Numbered from the stretch's first letter, positions 1-9,571 are shown. The stretch: DNA of 64,000 bases from UBA12087 sp964370815 (GCA_964370815.1 CAYJKQ010000001.1:558001-622000), one strand, 5' to 3'. Numbers and translations: made by a program. The notes: a model not told the origin generated them from the sequence alone.

Positions 1-180
1 GCAGACCAGGCAGTCCGGCAACTTGCCCAGCTGGGCAGTGATCCGCCGGTTGAATTTGTGATTCAAGCACTTGGATATGGCACCCAATTGGGATACGCTT
101 CTGAAGACTTGGTTCTAATCCAAAACCTGGCGACTTCCCTGCAAACCTGGCAGGCTGGTGCTGGGGGACTCAATCCATGA
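1..180 (+). CDS. C-terminal end of an unidentified protein (partial)
   Basis: The frame is open from the first base to a TGA at 178-180 and gives 59 residues with no start in view. The fragment is rich in Gln, Leu and Ala and looks helical, but carries no motif I recognise; the tail of a helical-repeat protein is possible. Its stop overlaps the ATG of the next gene in the four bases ATGA, the usual sign of translational coupling. The coding call rests only on the open frame and this overlap. Confidence 0.5.
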   Translation, partial: ADQAVRQLAQLGSDPPVEFVIQALGYGTQLGYASEDLVLIQNLATSLQTWQAGAGGLNP

Positions 181-1058
181 CCAGCGAAAGCAGTCCAAAA
201 AGCAATGGAGATAATATCCCTCGCAAAGGGAACTGGTATCTCCTTACCGGTTTTGTGATTGGTATTCTGTCTGGGTTGATAATCTCATGGGTAGTTGCAC
301 CAGTTAATTATGTTGATACAAATCCAGCGAGATTGCGATCTGACTTCAAAGATGAATTCCGTTCTCAAATCGCTTCTGCGTTTTTTGCAACCAACAACCT
401 TGAGCGCGCCAGAGCCCGGCTGGATCTTCTTGACGATCCTGATGTCATCCAAGCTCTCACCGAACAGGCGCAGAACCTCCTGGATAATGGTGACCCAACG
501 AATAAGGCTTATCTTTTGGCATATTTAACTTCTGCCCTTAAAAAAATATCTAGGGAATCATTGGAATACCCCACAGAAAACAGCTCTTTTGCATCAACCA
601 ACACCTCGACAGCAACTGCGACTGGAACCAGGGTTGTCACAACTGATGTAACCCCATCCAAACAACCTGCAATAATAACCACAAGCACACTGCGAACTTC
701 CAGGACATCTACACCCACACCAGGTGAACCTTTTGTATTGAAGAAAAACCAGGTTATTTGTGATTCAACCCAATTTTCTCTCCTGCTCCAAATCGAGATA
801 AAAAATAGAGCTGGTAAACCTATCCCTGGGGCGGAGATCATCATTACTTGGTCAGGAGGGGAGGAGCACTTTTTCACAGGTTTGAAACCAGAGATTGGTG
901 ATGGTTATGCTGATTACCTGATGACACCTGAAGTTGTTTACAGCATTCAACTTGCCAAAGGTGGCGCAGTTGTGTCCAACCTGACAGCTCCATTCTGTTC
1001 CACAGAGGGTGGTGTGACCAATTGGGGAAGTATAAAACTGGTTTTCCAACAACCCTAA
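177..1058 (+). CDS. Single-pass membrane protein with Ser/Thr-rich linker and C-terminal extracellular domain
   Basis: Unrecognised 293-residue protein. Residues 1-19 are polar, 20-41 form one transmembrane segment, and 45-125 look helical (many Ala, Leu, Arg, Glu). About 134-185 is a Ser/Thr/Pro-rich linker of the kind that spans a wall or matrix. The last ~105 residues form a beta-rich domain containing a KPIPGAEI-type stretch seen in Ig-like or carboxypeptidase-regulatory folds, plus two Cys that could pair. The topology suggests an anchored protein displaying its C-terminus outside the cell. It is coupled by ATGA to the partial gene before it and is followed by a bidirectional terminator. 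Function unknown. Confidence 0.7.
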   Translation: MTSESSPKSNGDNIPRKGNWYLLTGFVIGILSGLIISWVVAPVNYVDTNPARLRSDFKDEFRSQIASAFFATNNLERARARLDLLDDPDVIQALTEQAQNLLDNGDPTNKAYLLAYLTSALKKISRESLEYPTENSSFASTNTSTATATGTRVVTTDVTPSKQPAIITTSTLRTSRTSTPTPGEPFVLKKNQVICDSTQFSLLLQIEIKNRAGKPIPGAEIIITWSGGEEHFFTGLKPEIGDGYADYLMTPEVVYSIQLAKGGAVVSNLTAPFCSTEGGVTNWGSIKLVFQQP

Positions 1059-1065
1059 ATTGAAA

Positions 1066-1098
1066 AAATCCGGCTACGATATATATGTAACCGGATTT
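1066..1098. terminator. Bidirectional terminator between convergent genes
   Basis: The inverted repeat AAATCCGG (1066-1073) and CCGGATTT (1091-1098) is flanked by an A run on the left and ends in T's. It lies between the plus-strand gene ending at 1058 and the minus-strand LCP gene ending at 1118, so it can serve both. Confidence 0.6.
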
Positions 1099-1117
1099 CG
1101 AAAACATGAATTTATTA

Positions 1118-2596
1118 TTACGGTAAGTTGTTATTATATGCCCAATCATCTCCTATGATTATGTCCACGTCCGTGGCAGAATTTGGAATAAATTCGGTTT
1201 CTACCTGTGATGGGTCAATATTCATAATTTCCATCAAGTATTTTAGCAAATAAGGTTTACCAGAATGGTCTATCAGTTTAGTTACTGCTAATTTTTCGCT
1301 CGAGTTATCGGTAGTAATAACATTCATTCCCTGGGTTTGGAAATAATTCGAAGTTTTACCTGCCACCCCTTCTGCATAGGATCCATTTAGAACTGCCACA
1401 CGAGCGCCTTCTTCCTGCATCAATTGTTGGGGGTCTCCTCTCGCCAGGGGGCTGAGAGCTCCGCCTGAACTAAATATCTGATCCCGCAATATTCGAATCT
1501 TATCCGGAAGAGGTTTAAGTACATCCGCTGAGCCTCCCCCATCCGGGAGGTTCAAGGTTACAGGGACAGCCATAGTGTAGTCAATGATGCCTGTATATAT
1601 TTTTCTTAAATTTATCTTACGAGCCAGCAACGCCAGGCGAAGCGCATCTTCGAGAGTCATATTCATATTAATACCATCAGATACATCCTGATAGACGGGA
1701 TAAATTTTGGATACCAGCGTGGGCCAATATTTTCTATTTAGGACACGGTCCCTGATCGCAATGATAACTTCCTGCTGGCGTTTAGCTCGATCAATATCTC
1801 CATCTTCTGTGTGTCTTGCTCGGGCATAAGCCAATGCAAGATCGCCAGGTAATGTTACTGTTACTCCCGCTTCCACAGTGACCGGGAGATCTCCATCGCC
1901 CATGGCATCTATAGTTACAGTTTGGAACGGTGTAAGTTTCACTCCACCAATCTCATCAATCACACGCTCAAAGGTCTGAAAGTCAATTTGTGCATAATAT
2001 TGAATGGTTATCCCCAGGAGTTCTTCCACAGTTTTAACAGCAAGACCTGGTCCACCTCCAGGTAGCTTCCAGCTTTCTCCCAGAGAGTAGGCTGTATTGA
2101 TGCGGTTATAATTAAAATCCGGTATGTTGACCCACAAATCTCTTGGAAGCGACAAAATTCCTGCAGTCATAGTCTGAGGATCTATGGTTAAGAGCATCAT
2201 GGTATCTGAGCGGGGAGCACCACTACCTGCTTCCCAATCACGATAATCCAATCCAATAATCAATACAGTTACCCTGGATGCACCATCCCACGGAGGTGGT
2301 AACTCGACCTGTGGAGCACCAAGCGTTGGTGTGGAATCTACAGAAGGAGTACCTGCAACTAGTTGATTCGTGCCAGAAGAATCGGGTTGTGGAAGATTAA
2401 TGACACCACTCTCTGTGCAGGATTGAGGAGGTACTCCATCCAATGAGGTTAATTTCCAACAAGCTGTCAAGTTCCGTGTAATTAGAAACAAGGCAATCGC
2501 TAACGCAAAACCAACGCCCCAAGTGATTAATTGAGCTGAGGTCGGCCGTTTCATATTCTTGATAAATTTAATGGTTTCATCTTTATTAATTTTCAT
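1118..2596 (-). CDS. LytR-CpsA-Psr (LCP) family protein
   Basis: LCP enzymes move undecaprenyl-linked glycopolymers onto peptidoglycan at the outer face of the membrane. This 492-residue protein has one transmembrane segment (about 21-41), a Pro/Ser/Thr-rich spacer, the LCP catalytic domain (about 105-290) and a LytR_C-type domain (about 395-480, beginning near ARVAVLNGS). Conserved Arg and Asp residues of the family are visible in PRSDTMML, SLPRDLWV and AYARARHTEDGDIDR. It begins three bases after the HEAT gene and ends the operon VanW, Trm112-like, HEAT, LCP. No Shine-Dalgarno sequence is seen at the start, so coupling to the upstream gene is likely. Confidence 0.9.
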   Translation of the reverse strand: MKINKDETIKFIKNMKRPTSAQLITWGVGFALAIALFLITRNLTACWKLTSLDGVPPQSCTESGVINLPQPDSSGTNQLVAGTPSVDSTPTLGAPQVELPPPWDGASRVTVLIIGLDYRDWEAGSGAPRSDTMMLLTIDPQTMTAGILSLPRDLWVNIPDFNYNRINTAYSLGESWKLPGGGPGLAVKTVEELLGITIQYYAQIDFQTFERVIDEIGGVKLTPFQTVTIDAMGDGDLPVTVEAGVTVTLPGDLALAYARARHTEDGDIDRAKRQQEVIIAIRDRVLNRKYWPTLVSKIYPVYQDVSDGINMNMTLEDALRLALLARKINLRKIYTGIIDYTMAVPVTLNLPDGGGSADVLKPLPDKIRILRDQIFSSGGALSPLARGDPQQLMQEEGARVAVLNGSYAEGVAGKTSNYFQTQGMNVITTDNSSEKLAVTKLIDHSGKPYLLKYLMEIMNIDPSQVETEFIPNSATDVDIIIGDDWAYNNNLP

Positions 2597-2599
2597 AAT

Positions 2600-3178
2600 T
2601 CAATCCGGTTTCAGATATACCATATCGAGCCCGAGACGTTTTAATCCTTCTTCAGCCCAATAATTGATAGTCAGGGAATCTTCTTCCAGTGCACTCATTA
2701 ATACAGGGATTGCACGTTGATCTGCAATGCAGGCGATTGCACGGTAGGCCTCTATCCTGCAACCTTCTTTCAAGTCAGGTAATAGTTCCAATAATTCTGG
2801 TATGGCTTCCTTTCCAATCGCTATCAAAGCTGTCGCTGCCAAGTTTGTTGTGACAGATTCAATCTCCTGCATCAAACCCATCAAGCTTTGAATAGCGCTG
2901 ATGTCCGGGTGGTAGCTGATAGCCAGTGCAGCACACTGCCGAACCTCCTGAGATGCATCTTCAAGCGATCCCACCAAAAGGTCCAATGGTGGATTTTCCA
3001 TCTGTGCAAGACATCTCACAGCCCACCAACGCGAGTCACTTTCATTTGAGGCTAGCATCTCTCTTAAAGCTGGGATTACGATATTTCCCTGGGCTGATAA
3101 TCCAGATACCGCAAGCTCCGCCCGTTGATCATCACCACTGGTCAATTCGATCAGCAGTGATCTTGCTTCAGCATTCAT
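2600..3178 (-). CDS. HEAT-repeat protein
   Basis: This 192-residue protein is built of about five HEAT or PBS-lyase-type helical repeats; characteristic pieces are SRWWAVRCLAQM, SQEVRQCAALAIS, TNLAATALIAIG and CRIEAYRAIACI. Such repeats usually bind proteins; no catalytic residues are seen. It starts two bases after the Trm112-like gene stops and ends three bases before the LCP gene, inside an envelope-related operon, so a scaffold role in wall assembly is possible but not shown. Confidence 0.8.
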   Translation of the reverse strand: MNAEARSLLIELTSGDDQRAELAVSGLSAQGNIVIPALREMLASNESDSRWWAVRCLAQMENPPLDLLVGSLEDASQEVRQCAALAISYHPDISAIQSLMGLMQEIESVTTNLAATALIAIGKEAIPELLELLPDLKEGCRIEAYRAIACIADQRAIPVLMSALEEDSLTINYWAEEGLKRLGLDMVYLKPD

Positions 3179-3180
3179 AA

Positions 3181-3402
3181 TTATTTCATGGGAGGCGGAG
3201 GCACAGGGAGATCTTTCTCTATTACTTTAACCCATTTGTCTCCCTCATCAATCAACATTACTGGAATTTCCTCAACAATCGGATATTTGCGACCGCAATC
3301 CTGGCAGATCAACCATGTCTCATGAACCAATATTAATAATCCATCTTTTTCTCGAACGCATGCAGGACACCGCAATATCTCAAGTAATTCTTTGTTGACC
3401 AT
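3181..3402 (-). CDS. Trm112-family small zinc-ribbon protein
   Basis: A 73-residue protein with LLEILRCPACV, then CQDCGRKYPIVEEIPVML, which is the UPF0434/Trm112 pattern with two CxxC pairs for one zinc. In eukaryotes Trm112 activates methyltransferases; the role of the bacterial form is unsettled. The start has a GGAG eight bases upstream. It sits between VanW and the HEAT gene with 2- to 42-base gaps. Confidence 0.85.
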   Translation of the reverse strand: MVNKELLEILRCPACVREKDGLLILVHETWLICQDCGRKYPIVEEIPVMLIDEGDKWVKVIEKDLPVPPPPMK

Positions 3403-3444
3403 ATTTATTCTCCGATAATAATATTACTGCTAATTTTACCACGC

Positions 3445-5322
3445 CTATTTTTGGCATAACCCTTTCTCAGCCGCGCGCGCTTTCGGATCTGTCAACCCGC
3501 TTCCATATTCACAGATCGCCTGCCAGGGAGAATAGGAAGTATAGAATCTGTCCTCGAAATATACCTGACCGTTCTTTAAAACTGTCCGGATCACATTTAC
3601 AACTGCACCATCTGCTGACCAATCCACTTGTTTTATCTCATCGACACCTAATTCCGTGTTCTCCTGAAAAAGTGGCTCAGGAGCAGGGATTACATCCCGT
3701 GGACCACTAGTGCTCCATTCCACAGTGCGCCCGTCTTTGGTCGAGTAAAATTTCCAAACAAGTTGATTATCATTATAAGTATATGTTTCCATTAATAACC
3801 AGTATGGTGTATCGTTGGTAAATTTAAGATCCACCAGGGGAACATAGACAGTAGCATCCAAACCGGCTAAACTACTATCGTGGGCTCCTGAAGCAATTTG
3901 CTCATAGTAATTCACGCGATAAGCATGTGGGTGACGTTCAGGAATTGGGAACCCTGCAAAAAAAGCTGTTCTAAAAAGGGTTGTACTTACCTGGCAAACA
4001 CCTCCACCCACACCCTTAATGGTGCGATTATCGTAAATTATCAACGCTTCAGCATACCCGTTTTCAAGACTGACATCGCCCAGGGCATTCCCCATTGAGA
4101 AAACCTCTCCTGGAGCTACCAGTAGTCCGTGGAATTGTCTAGCGGCTGTCTTAATGTTCTGTATGCGTTCACTACTGGAGCCAAAAAAATAAGTAATACC
4201 TGAATATACCAGTTCTGTTATGCCCAATGTTTGTGCCTGGGCATCATCACCAACCAGAAGTGGATCGAGATCAACCACGATAGGTATTTCATGCTCACCC
4301 TGGAATGCACGTTTTTTGATCTCTTCCAAGGTTGCCTCGAGATTGAAGGACTTGCCGATAATCGCAGGGTCGATCAATTCCAATTGACGGGTATCGTCGT
4401 TGAAAATGAACCTTGCATTTTGCGAATTACTTTGTACACTTGCTCCCATCTCATCCAGAATCGGCTTCAAGTGGGAATCATCAAATGCAATAATGTAATG
4501 AGAGGTCTCGCTGGTCATTTCCCGCTCTATTCTTATCATGTTCGCTAATGCAGCTGGTTCTATTACCCAGGGACCAGGATCATTAGCCTGTGCATTTGGT
4601 ATTGACAATACCAAGGGAGAACTCAATAAATTTTTAAGGGTATTTGCCTCAACAGAAATATCCATAATAAAAGGAACAACCTCATTAATTATGAGCGGTA
4701 CTTCTCCATCACTGAACGATTGCAACTGGGTAATCAATAAATTCATTGTGCTATCAACATTTAGAAGGCGACCAATTTTTCCATTTGTTGCATTAACCCT
4801 TACACCATCCAACGACAGGTCAGCCTCAATTTCCGATCGGTCAACCTCTGATGCAATTTTTTGCAAGAATGCGTATGCAACCCTTTGATCAAACAGAAAC
4901 ACCACTGGGATCTCCTGCCCCTCGCGCCAGGAATTAACCTGCGTGGATAGCCTTTTTGTCAGGCTACCTGAGCGCCCCACTTGCATTGCAGCCTGAATGC
5001 TACCACCAGTGTTTAGGACCAATCCAAGTTCTGCAGGAGAGGCAAGCCAGATTTTTTCTCCATCCCGAAACAAGATCTTTCCCATATAAGGAAAAACTAC
5101 ATTCTGGCTCAATTTCAGGGTTGCATCCTCTGGCGCCATCCCGGATAAATCCACACCTGCAACTGAAACTCCGGGTAGAATTCGACCTAAGAACCACACC
5201 TGGTATGAACCCAGAATCATTAGTATCGCCAAAAGGAATAGTGATATTCCTACAAGAAAGGCGCTTATTAGTTGTGATACTAACGATGTCTGCCGAGGTA
5301 CAGATTCAGAAATAGTTGTCAT
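3445..5322 (-). CDS. VanW-family protein with peptidoglycan-binding-4-like domains
   Basis: A 625-residue surface protein: transmembrane anchor at about 17-43, two YkuD-associated (PG_binding_4-like) domains at about 75-200 and 235-365, and the VanW domain at about 375-505. The VanW core is visible in FSMGNALGD, GVGGGVCQVSTTLF and ERHPHAYRVNYY. The last ~90 residues resemble a G5-type beta domain. VanW proteins accompany wall-modifying enzymes but their reaction is unknown. It heads the operon reading toward LCP. A TATAAT box ends eight bases before the ATG and no Shine-Dalgarno sequence is present. Confidence 0.88.
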   Translation of the reverse strand: MTTISESVPRQTSLVSQLISAFLVGISLFLLAILMILGSYQVWFLGRILPGVSVAGVDLSGMAPEDATLKLSQNVVFPYMGKILFRDGEKIWLASPAELGLVLNTGGSIQAAMQVGRSGSLTKRLSTQVNSWREGQEIPVVFLFDQRVAYAFLQKIASEVDRSEIEADLSLDGVRVNATNGKIGRLLNVDSTMNLLITQLQSFSDGEVPLIINEVVPFIMDISVEANTLKNLLSSPLVLSIPNAQANDPGPWVIEPAALANMIRIEREMTSETSHYIIAFDDSHLKPILDEMGASVQSNSQNARFIFNDDTRQLELIDPAIIGKSFNLEATLEEIKKRAFQGEHEIPIVVDLDPLLVGDDAQAQTLGITELVYSGITYFFGSSSERIQNIKTAARQFHGLLVAPGEVFSMGNALGDVSLENGYAEALIIYDNRTIKGVGGGVCQVSTTLFRTAFFAGFPIPERHPHAYRVNYYEQIASGAHDSSLAGLDATVYVPLVDLKFTNDTPYWLLMETYTYNDNQLVWKFYSTKDGRTVEWSTSGPRDVIPAPEPLFQENTELGVDEIKQVDWSADGAVVNVIRTVLKNGQVYFEDRFYTSYSPWQAICEYGSGLTDPKARAAEKGLCQK

Positions 5323-5330
5323 TAATAAAA

Positions 5331-5336
5331 ATTATA
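5331..5336 (-). promoter_or_regulatory. -10 box (TATAAT) directly before the VanW gene
   Basis: A perfect TATAAT on the minus strand ends eight bases before the ATG at 5322. No convincing -35 hexamer is seen 16-18 bases upstream. Initiation 7-8 bases downstream would give an almost leaderless mRNA. Confidence 0.45.
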
Positions 5337-5455
5337 CTCCGTTATTTCTCGATATGATCAGATAGCATGAATGGAGAGGATCAATATACCTGCATTATGC
5401 AGAAAAACGACAATATTATTTTCCCTGTGATTTTACAGATAGACGTTATGGTTTC

Positions 5456-6055
5456 TCATTTGTTCCATTTCAAGCAGGGTATCAACATTGGGACTTTTTT
5501 TCTATAGTCCCGATATATATCCCCATATTCAATAATTAATTTTCGCTCTTCAAATATTGCGCCAACAAGCATATATATACTCAAACAGATTGTAACCAGA
5601 AGGGAATTCCTGGTCATTACTGGCGAACACCACATCAACACAAATCCCGCACTATAAAGAGGATGCCGGATTATTTTAAAAAGTCCACCTGTATTCAAGT
5701 ATTGAGTTTCAGCCTTGTTTTTTCCAGAAACAAATACATGCATCCCTAAGAATTCCAATGCACCTGTCTGTTTTAAGCCAATCATCAGGACCATCAAAGA
5801 TACGAACTGTGCAAACATGGAAAAAATCACCCAGGGTTTTGGAATTGAATACAGTTGAAAATCTCTCATGATAAATAACAACCTGAGGATAGGCAGAAAA
5901 CTGATCCCAGCAAAAATATTGTAAACCAAACGATAGTATCGAAATGCCCGCTCACCCAGCTTTTTTTTGATCAATTCTTTAACTCTTAAAGAAGCGATTA
6001 TAGAATGAACCAAACCCCAGAAGAATATTAGCGTAATTAATATGTAAGAATCCAT
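5456..6055 (-). CDS. Isoprenylcysteine-carboxyl-methyltransferase-like membrane protein
   Basis: A 199-residue integral membrane protein with about five hydrophobic segments. The C-terminal half has the family signature: FKIIRHPLYSAGF, then FEERKLIIEYGDIYRDYRKKVPML, matching the RHPxYxG...EExxL...YxxYxxxVP pattern of ICMT/NnrU/PEMT-like proteins. The substrate in bacteria is usually not a prenylated protein, so lipid or other methylation is a guess. No close operon partner: 123 bases separate it from the phospholipase D-like gene upstream. Confidence 0.75.
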   Translation of the reverse strand: MDSYILITLIFFWGLVHSIIASLRVKELIKKKLGERAFRYYRLVYNIFAGISFLPILRLLFIMRDFQLYSIPKPWVIFSMFAQFVSLMVLMIGLKQTGALEFLGMHVFVSGKNKAETQYLNTGGLFKIIRHPLYSAGFVLMWCSPVMTRNSLLVTICLSIYMLVGAIFEERKLIIEYGDIYRDYRKKVPMLIPCLKWNK

Positions 6056-6178
6056 AAAATATTCTCGACGATTAACGGTGATTTAAGAAAAAAATCCAAA
6101 GATAAGTTTACTTCATCTTGATTAAGATTACCTTAGCAAGCCTGACCAATGAAAGATGAACCTTGTGGTCAATCGGGA

Positions 6179-7252
6179 TCAACGATCTGCTTCTGTGGAT
6201 ATCTTTTCAAATTCTTGCAGATATTTTTCAGCAATTTCCGGGTTGTGAATCACGATCACATTTTCATCATTTTTTGTTTCGGCACTCCTGCTGAAATTAT
6301 AAGAGCCTGTTATTACAATTTTCCGATCGATAATGATCACTTTATGATGCATTAATCCTGAATTTCCATCTTTGCGAACGGATAAGCCGGCTTTACGGAA
6401 CGAATCGTATTCTGACCCGGTATTGGATTGGATCTGACCCTCATCCATCAAGCCTGTCACAAAGACCCCAGCCTGCCACTTTTCAATTATGGCTGACCCT
6501 ATTGCATCGGAGGTGAATGAATATGCCAAAAAGAAGATACTTTCTGTGGCATTGGCGACCAAATCCACTATATGTCCAGCAACATCATCATCAGGAGAAA
6601 AATAGACGTCGAACTGCGTATTTCCAACCATCACCTGTGGATGTGGTGTATCTGATACCACATCGCTTCCAAACATATCCCGCAAGAACATCTCATCAAA
6701 TTCAACCAGGTAGTTTTCAGCCACATCAGTCGAATAAACATGGATCAGGTTATTATTATCAAAATATGCGCTACCAATCGTTAAATTCATTGAACCAGTC
6801 CAGACATCCTGCCGATCCAGAATTACAAATTTATTATGCATCAAACTTTCCCTGCGATCACCGATGATATTGATTCCTTCAGCTTTCAACTCCTGGGGGA
6901 CGTCATCACTGATGTTATCGCTATCCATCACAATCCTCACTTGCAATCCACTGTGAAACGCATCCATCACGGCATCCCTGACACTCCATAAGTTCATGTT
7001 ATATGCTGCAATATCCACAGAAATTTTTGCATTTTCGATCGCATCAACCAGAAACTGTTCGGGTCCATTATGATAGTCCCCATCGATCCGTTGAGCGGGT
7101 TCACTAAAATACACATCAATAATATCCGCAGTTTCGGTGAGAGAGATAAGCCGGGATTGTTGTGTCAGGGCTAAGTCATCATCAATATAAGGACGTGGAA
7201 CGCATCCAAAAAGGATGAATGGGATAAATATAATAAAAGCAATTTTTGCCAT
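6179..7252 (-). CDS. Phospholipase D-like lipoprotein
   Basis: A 357-residue PLD-superfamily protein exported as a lipoprotein: hydrophobic signal followed by the lipobox LFGC near residue 17. Two HKD motifs are visible, HNKFVILDRQDVWTGSMN at about 140 and HHKVIIIDRKIVITGSYNFS at about 305, so both halves of the usual pseudodimer active site are intact. Members cleave phosphodiester bonds in lipids or nucleic acid; the exported form favours a substrate outside the cell. A GAGG lies seven bases before the ATG. It is divergent from murJ. Confidence 0.88.
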   Translation of the reverse strand: MAKIAFIIFIPFILFGCVPRPYIDDDLALTQQSRLISLTETADIIDVYFSEPAQRIDGDYHNGPEQFLVDAIENAKISVDIAAYNMNLWSVRDAVMDAFHSGLQVRIVMDSDNISDDVPQELKAEGINIIGDRRESLMHNKFVILDRQDVWTGSMNLTIGSAYFDNNNLIHVYSTDVAENYLVEFDEMFLRDMFGSDVVSDTPHPQVMVGNTQFDVYFSPDDDVAGHIVDLVANATESIFFLAYSFTSDAIGSAIIEKWQAGVFVTGLMDEGQIQSNTGSEYDSFRKAGLSVRKDGNSGLMHHKVIIIDRKIVITGSYNFSRSAETKNDENVIVIHNPEIAEKYLQEFEKISTEADR

Positions 7253-7284
7253 TTTTTACCTCGATAGTTAAGGTTCCAAGGCAG

Positions 7285-7290
7285 TATAAT
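7285..7290 (+). promoter_or_regulatory. -10 box (TATAAT) directly before murJ
   Basis: A perfect TATAAT with an 8-base gap to the GTG start at 7299. No ribosome binding site is seen between them, and the -35 region is poor. Confidence 0.45.
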
Positions 7291-7298
7291 CCATTACC

Positions 7299-8873
7299 GT
7301 GGATAATTACTCCAAATCCAACCATCAGATCGCACGTGCAGCCGGAACTGTCATGTTGGCTTTTATTTTCAGCCAATTGGCCGGTCTTTTCCGAAGAATC
7401 CTAGTTGCCCAAGTATTTGGTGCCAATATGGAATTGGATGCTTTCATCGCAGCCAACCGGGTTTCGGAAACTCTCTTTAACCTTATAGCAGGCGGCGCAC
7501 TCGGTTCTGCATTCATCCCGACTTTTACAACTCTCCTGGCAAGAGGGGAGAAAAAATCCGCCTGGAAGCTGGCTTCGTCTATTGCCAACCTGGTTGTGAT
7601 CATTCTAATTTTATTGGGGATTATCGCATTTCTGGTTGCCCCACAAATTATACGCTACGCATTGGCTCCCGGGCTGGCCAGAGACCCCCAGCTCTTACAG
7701 TTGACGGTAAACTTGTTGCGAATCCAATTAGCTTCTGCTGTCCTGTTTGGGCTGAGCGGATTGATAATGGGTATACTAAACTCCAACCAGGTTTTCCTAA
7801 TTCCCGCGCTGACTCCCGCCATGTACCAGTTGGGAATGATCTTTGGGGTTTTGGTCCTGGCTCCCAAGTTTGGAATATATGGACTTGCCTGGGGGGTTGT
7901 TATTGGTGCATTTCTACATCTGCTTTTACAAATTCCCAGTTTAATAGAACAGAAAGGGAGGTATTCAATTGACCTGGGTATTAGGGATCCACATGTTGGT
8001 GAGGTTATCCGTCTGATCGTACCTCGACTGGCAGGTGTAGCTGTTGTCCAGTTAAATTTTTGGGTAAACTCCGCACTCGCTACCCAGATGGGTCCTGGCA
8101 GCCTGGTGGGTATCGATTACGGATTCTCCTTAATGTTAATGGCACAAGCCGTTATCGCCCAATCTGTGGCAACTGCCATGATGCCAACACTTGCATCCCA
8201 ATTTGCCCTGGGCAAAATGGATGAAGTCCGTCATTCGCTGGCAGCAACATTGCGAGGGGTGTTGTTCCTGGCGGTTCCAGCTTCAGTCGGGTTAATTCTG
8301 CTGCGTCAACCTTTAATTTCACTGCTATATCAACGTGGGAATTTCAATGCTCATTCAACTGAGCTGGTTGCATGGGCATTGCTATGGTATGCAGCAGGTC
8401 TGATCGGGCATTCGGTAGTGGAGATATTGGCACGTGCTTTCTACGCGTTACACGATACTAAAGCCCCTGTCATCGTTGGAGTTATCGCGATGGGTCTTAA
8501 TGTTATTTTCAGCTTCTCATTTTCTGCTTTATTTGGGAGATTGGGATGGATGCCGCACGGAGGGCTGGCACTTGCCAATACATTTGCCACTGCCCTCGAA
8601 TCAATCGTCTTGCTGGTCCTAATGCAAAAACGTTTGCATGGATTATCTTCTCTAAATTTGTTGAAGGGATTTGGACAAGCCCTGGCAGCATCCCTATTAA
8701 TGGGATCCTTCATTCTTGTCTGGATCCAAAAGGCGACTGGTACACCTGCCTGGCTGATCACATTAGGAGGGGTTGTGATCGGTGGAGGAGTTTACATGAT
8801 ATTAATCCTGGTCATGCGAGTTCCAGAAGTTCAGTCAATGATCAAGTATATTAAGAATCGTATCTCCAGATAA
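7299..8873 (+). CDS. murJ: Lipid II flippase MurJ
   Basis: A 524-residue polytopic protein with about 14 transmembrane segments, the usual MurJ length. The N-terminus (GLFRRILVAQVFGAN) and the cytoplasmic-loop Arg/Asp residues fit the MVF/MurJ family, which flips lipid II across the membrane for peptidoglycan synthesis. The start is GTG; there is no Shine-Dalgarno sequence, but a TATAAT box ends eight bases before it. Together with the LCP, VanW and undecaprenol-kinase-like genes it argues for a peptidoglycan wall. It ends seven bases from the convergent PAP2-like gene. Confidence 0.93.
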   Translation: MDNYSKSNHQIARAAGTVMLAFIFSQLAGLFRRILVAQVFGANMELDAFIAANRVSETLFNLIAGGALGSAFIPTFTTLLARGEKKSAWKLASSIANLVVIILILLGIIAFLVAPQIIRYALAPGLARDPQLLQLTVNLLRIQLASAVLFGLSGLIMGILNSNQVFLIPALTPAMYQLGMIFGVLVLAPKFGIYGLAWGVVIGAFLHLLLQIPSLIEQKGRYSIDLGIRDPHVGEVIRLIVPRLAGVAVVQLNFWVNSALATQMGPGSLVGIDYGFSLMLMAQAVIAQSVATAMMPTLASQFALGKMDEVRHSLAATLRGVLFLAVPASVGLILLRQPLISLLYQRGNFNAHSTELVAWALLWYAAGLIGHSVVEILARAFYALHDTKAPVIVGVIAMGLNVIFSFSFSALFGRLGWMPHGGLALANTFATALESIVLLVLMQKRLHGLSSLNLLKGFGQALAASLLMGSFILVWIQKATGTPAWLITLGGVVIGGGVYMILILVMRVPEVQSMIKYIKNRISR

Positions 8874-8880
8874 TAAATGG

Positions 8881-9333
8881 TTATCGCCATACACTCCATA
8901 ACAGAATAGGAACTATCAACCCCAAAATGACACCACCGAGAGCTTCCAATGGGGTGTGTCCCAGAACTTCACGCAATTGTTCTTCAGGAGCCAGACGACC
9001 TTTCAATAATTCGTCAACCAGAATGTTGATCGTCTGAGCATGTATGCCTGCCTGTCTCCTGATACCCGTGGCATCGTAAATAACCACCATGGATAAAGCA
9101 ACTGCCAGTGCAAATATCGGCGATTCAAAACCTGCGTACAATCCCACTGCAAATGCAGTTGCAGTAACCAGTGCCGAATGCGAACTTGGCATGCCTCCCA
9201 CACTAATTAACAATGCCCAATTCCATCTTTTTGAAAAAAAATAATCCAATGGAAGTTTAATGATCTGAGCAATTCCCCAGGCAGACAATGCACTAATTAA
9301 AACATAATTTTGAAAAACGGCCTGAATATTCAT
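8881..9333 (-). CDS. Divergent PAP2-family membrane protein
   Basis: About 150 residues with several transmembrane segments. The motifs GGMPSSHSALVTA, YDATGIRRQAGIHAQ and LREVLGHTPLEALGG are those of the divergent PAP2 (DUF212) family, related to acid phosphatases and vanadium haloperoxidases; the phosphatase substrate is not known. I chose the ATG at 9333, one base after the xseB stop; the frame stays open to 9366 with other ATG codons that would overlap xseB. It appears to be the third gene of the xseA-xseB transcript. Confidence 0.85.
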   Translation of the reverse strand: MNIQAVFQNYVLISALSAWGIAQIIKLPLDYFFSKRWNWALLISVGGMPSSHSALVTATAFAVGLYAGFESPIFALAVALSMVVIYDATGIRRQAGIHAQTINILVDELLKGRLAPEEQLREVLGHTPLEALGGVILGLIVPILLWSVWR

Positions 9334-9334
9334 A

Positions 9335-9571
9335 TTAATCATCATCCAAATCAACCAAGTTATCACCGCTCAATTGTTGAACTTTAAGTTCAGCACTATT
9401 CAGCAGGGTGGTACAACGATGCGCTAATGCCTGCCCCCTCTCAAATAAGATCATTGTTGCATCGAGAGGGTGTTCATCCGATTCCAACGCTTCTACCAAC
9501 GCAAGCAGTTCGCTAAAAGCTTCTTCATAAGTAAGTTGATCTACATCTATTGGTTCCGATTTCTTAATCAT
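9335..9571 (-). CDS. xseB: Exodeoxyribonuclease VII small subunit
   Basis: A 78-residue coiled-coil protein with the family pattern YEEAFSELLALVEALES followed by ILFERGQALAHRC. Several copies bind the large subunit to form exonuclease VII, which degrades single-stranded DNA in both directions. Its start overlaps the end of xseA by four bases, the usual coupled arrangement. Confidence 0.9.
   Translation of the reverse strand: MIKKSEPIDVDQLTYEEAFSELLALVEALESDEHPLDATMILFERGQALAHRCTTLLNSAELKVQQLSGDNLVDLDDD

Noticed and set aside
5367..5507. 46-codon plus-strand frame before the ICMT-like gene's 3' end
   Set aside because: No ribosome binding site and it overlaps the conserved end of the minus-strand gene.
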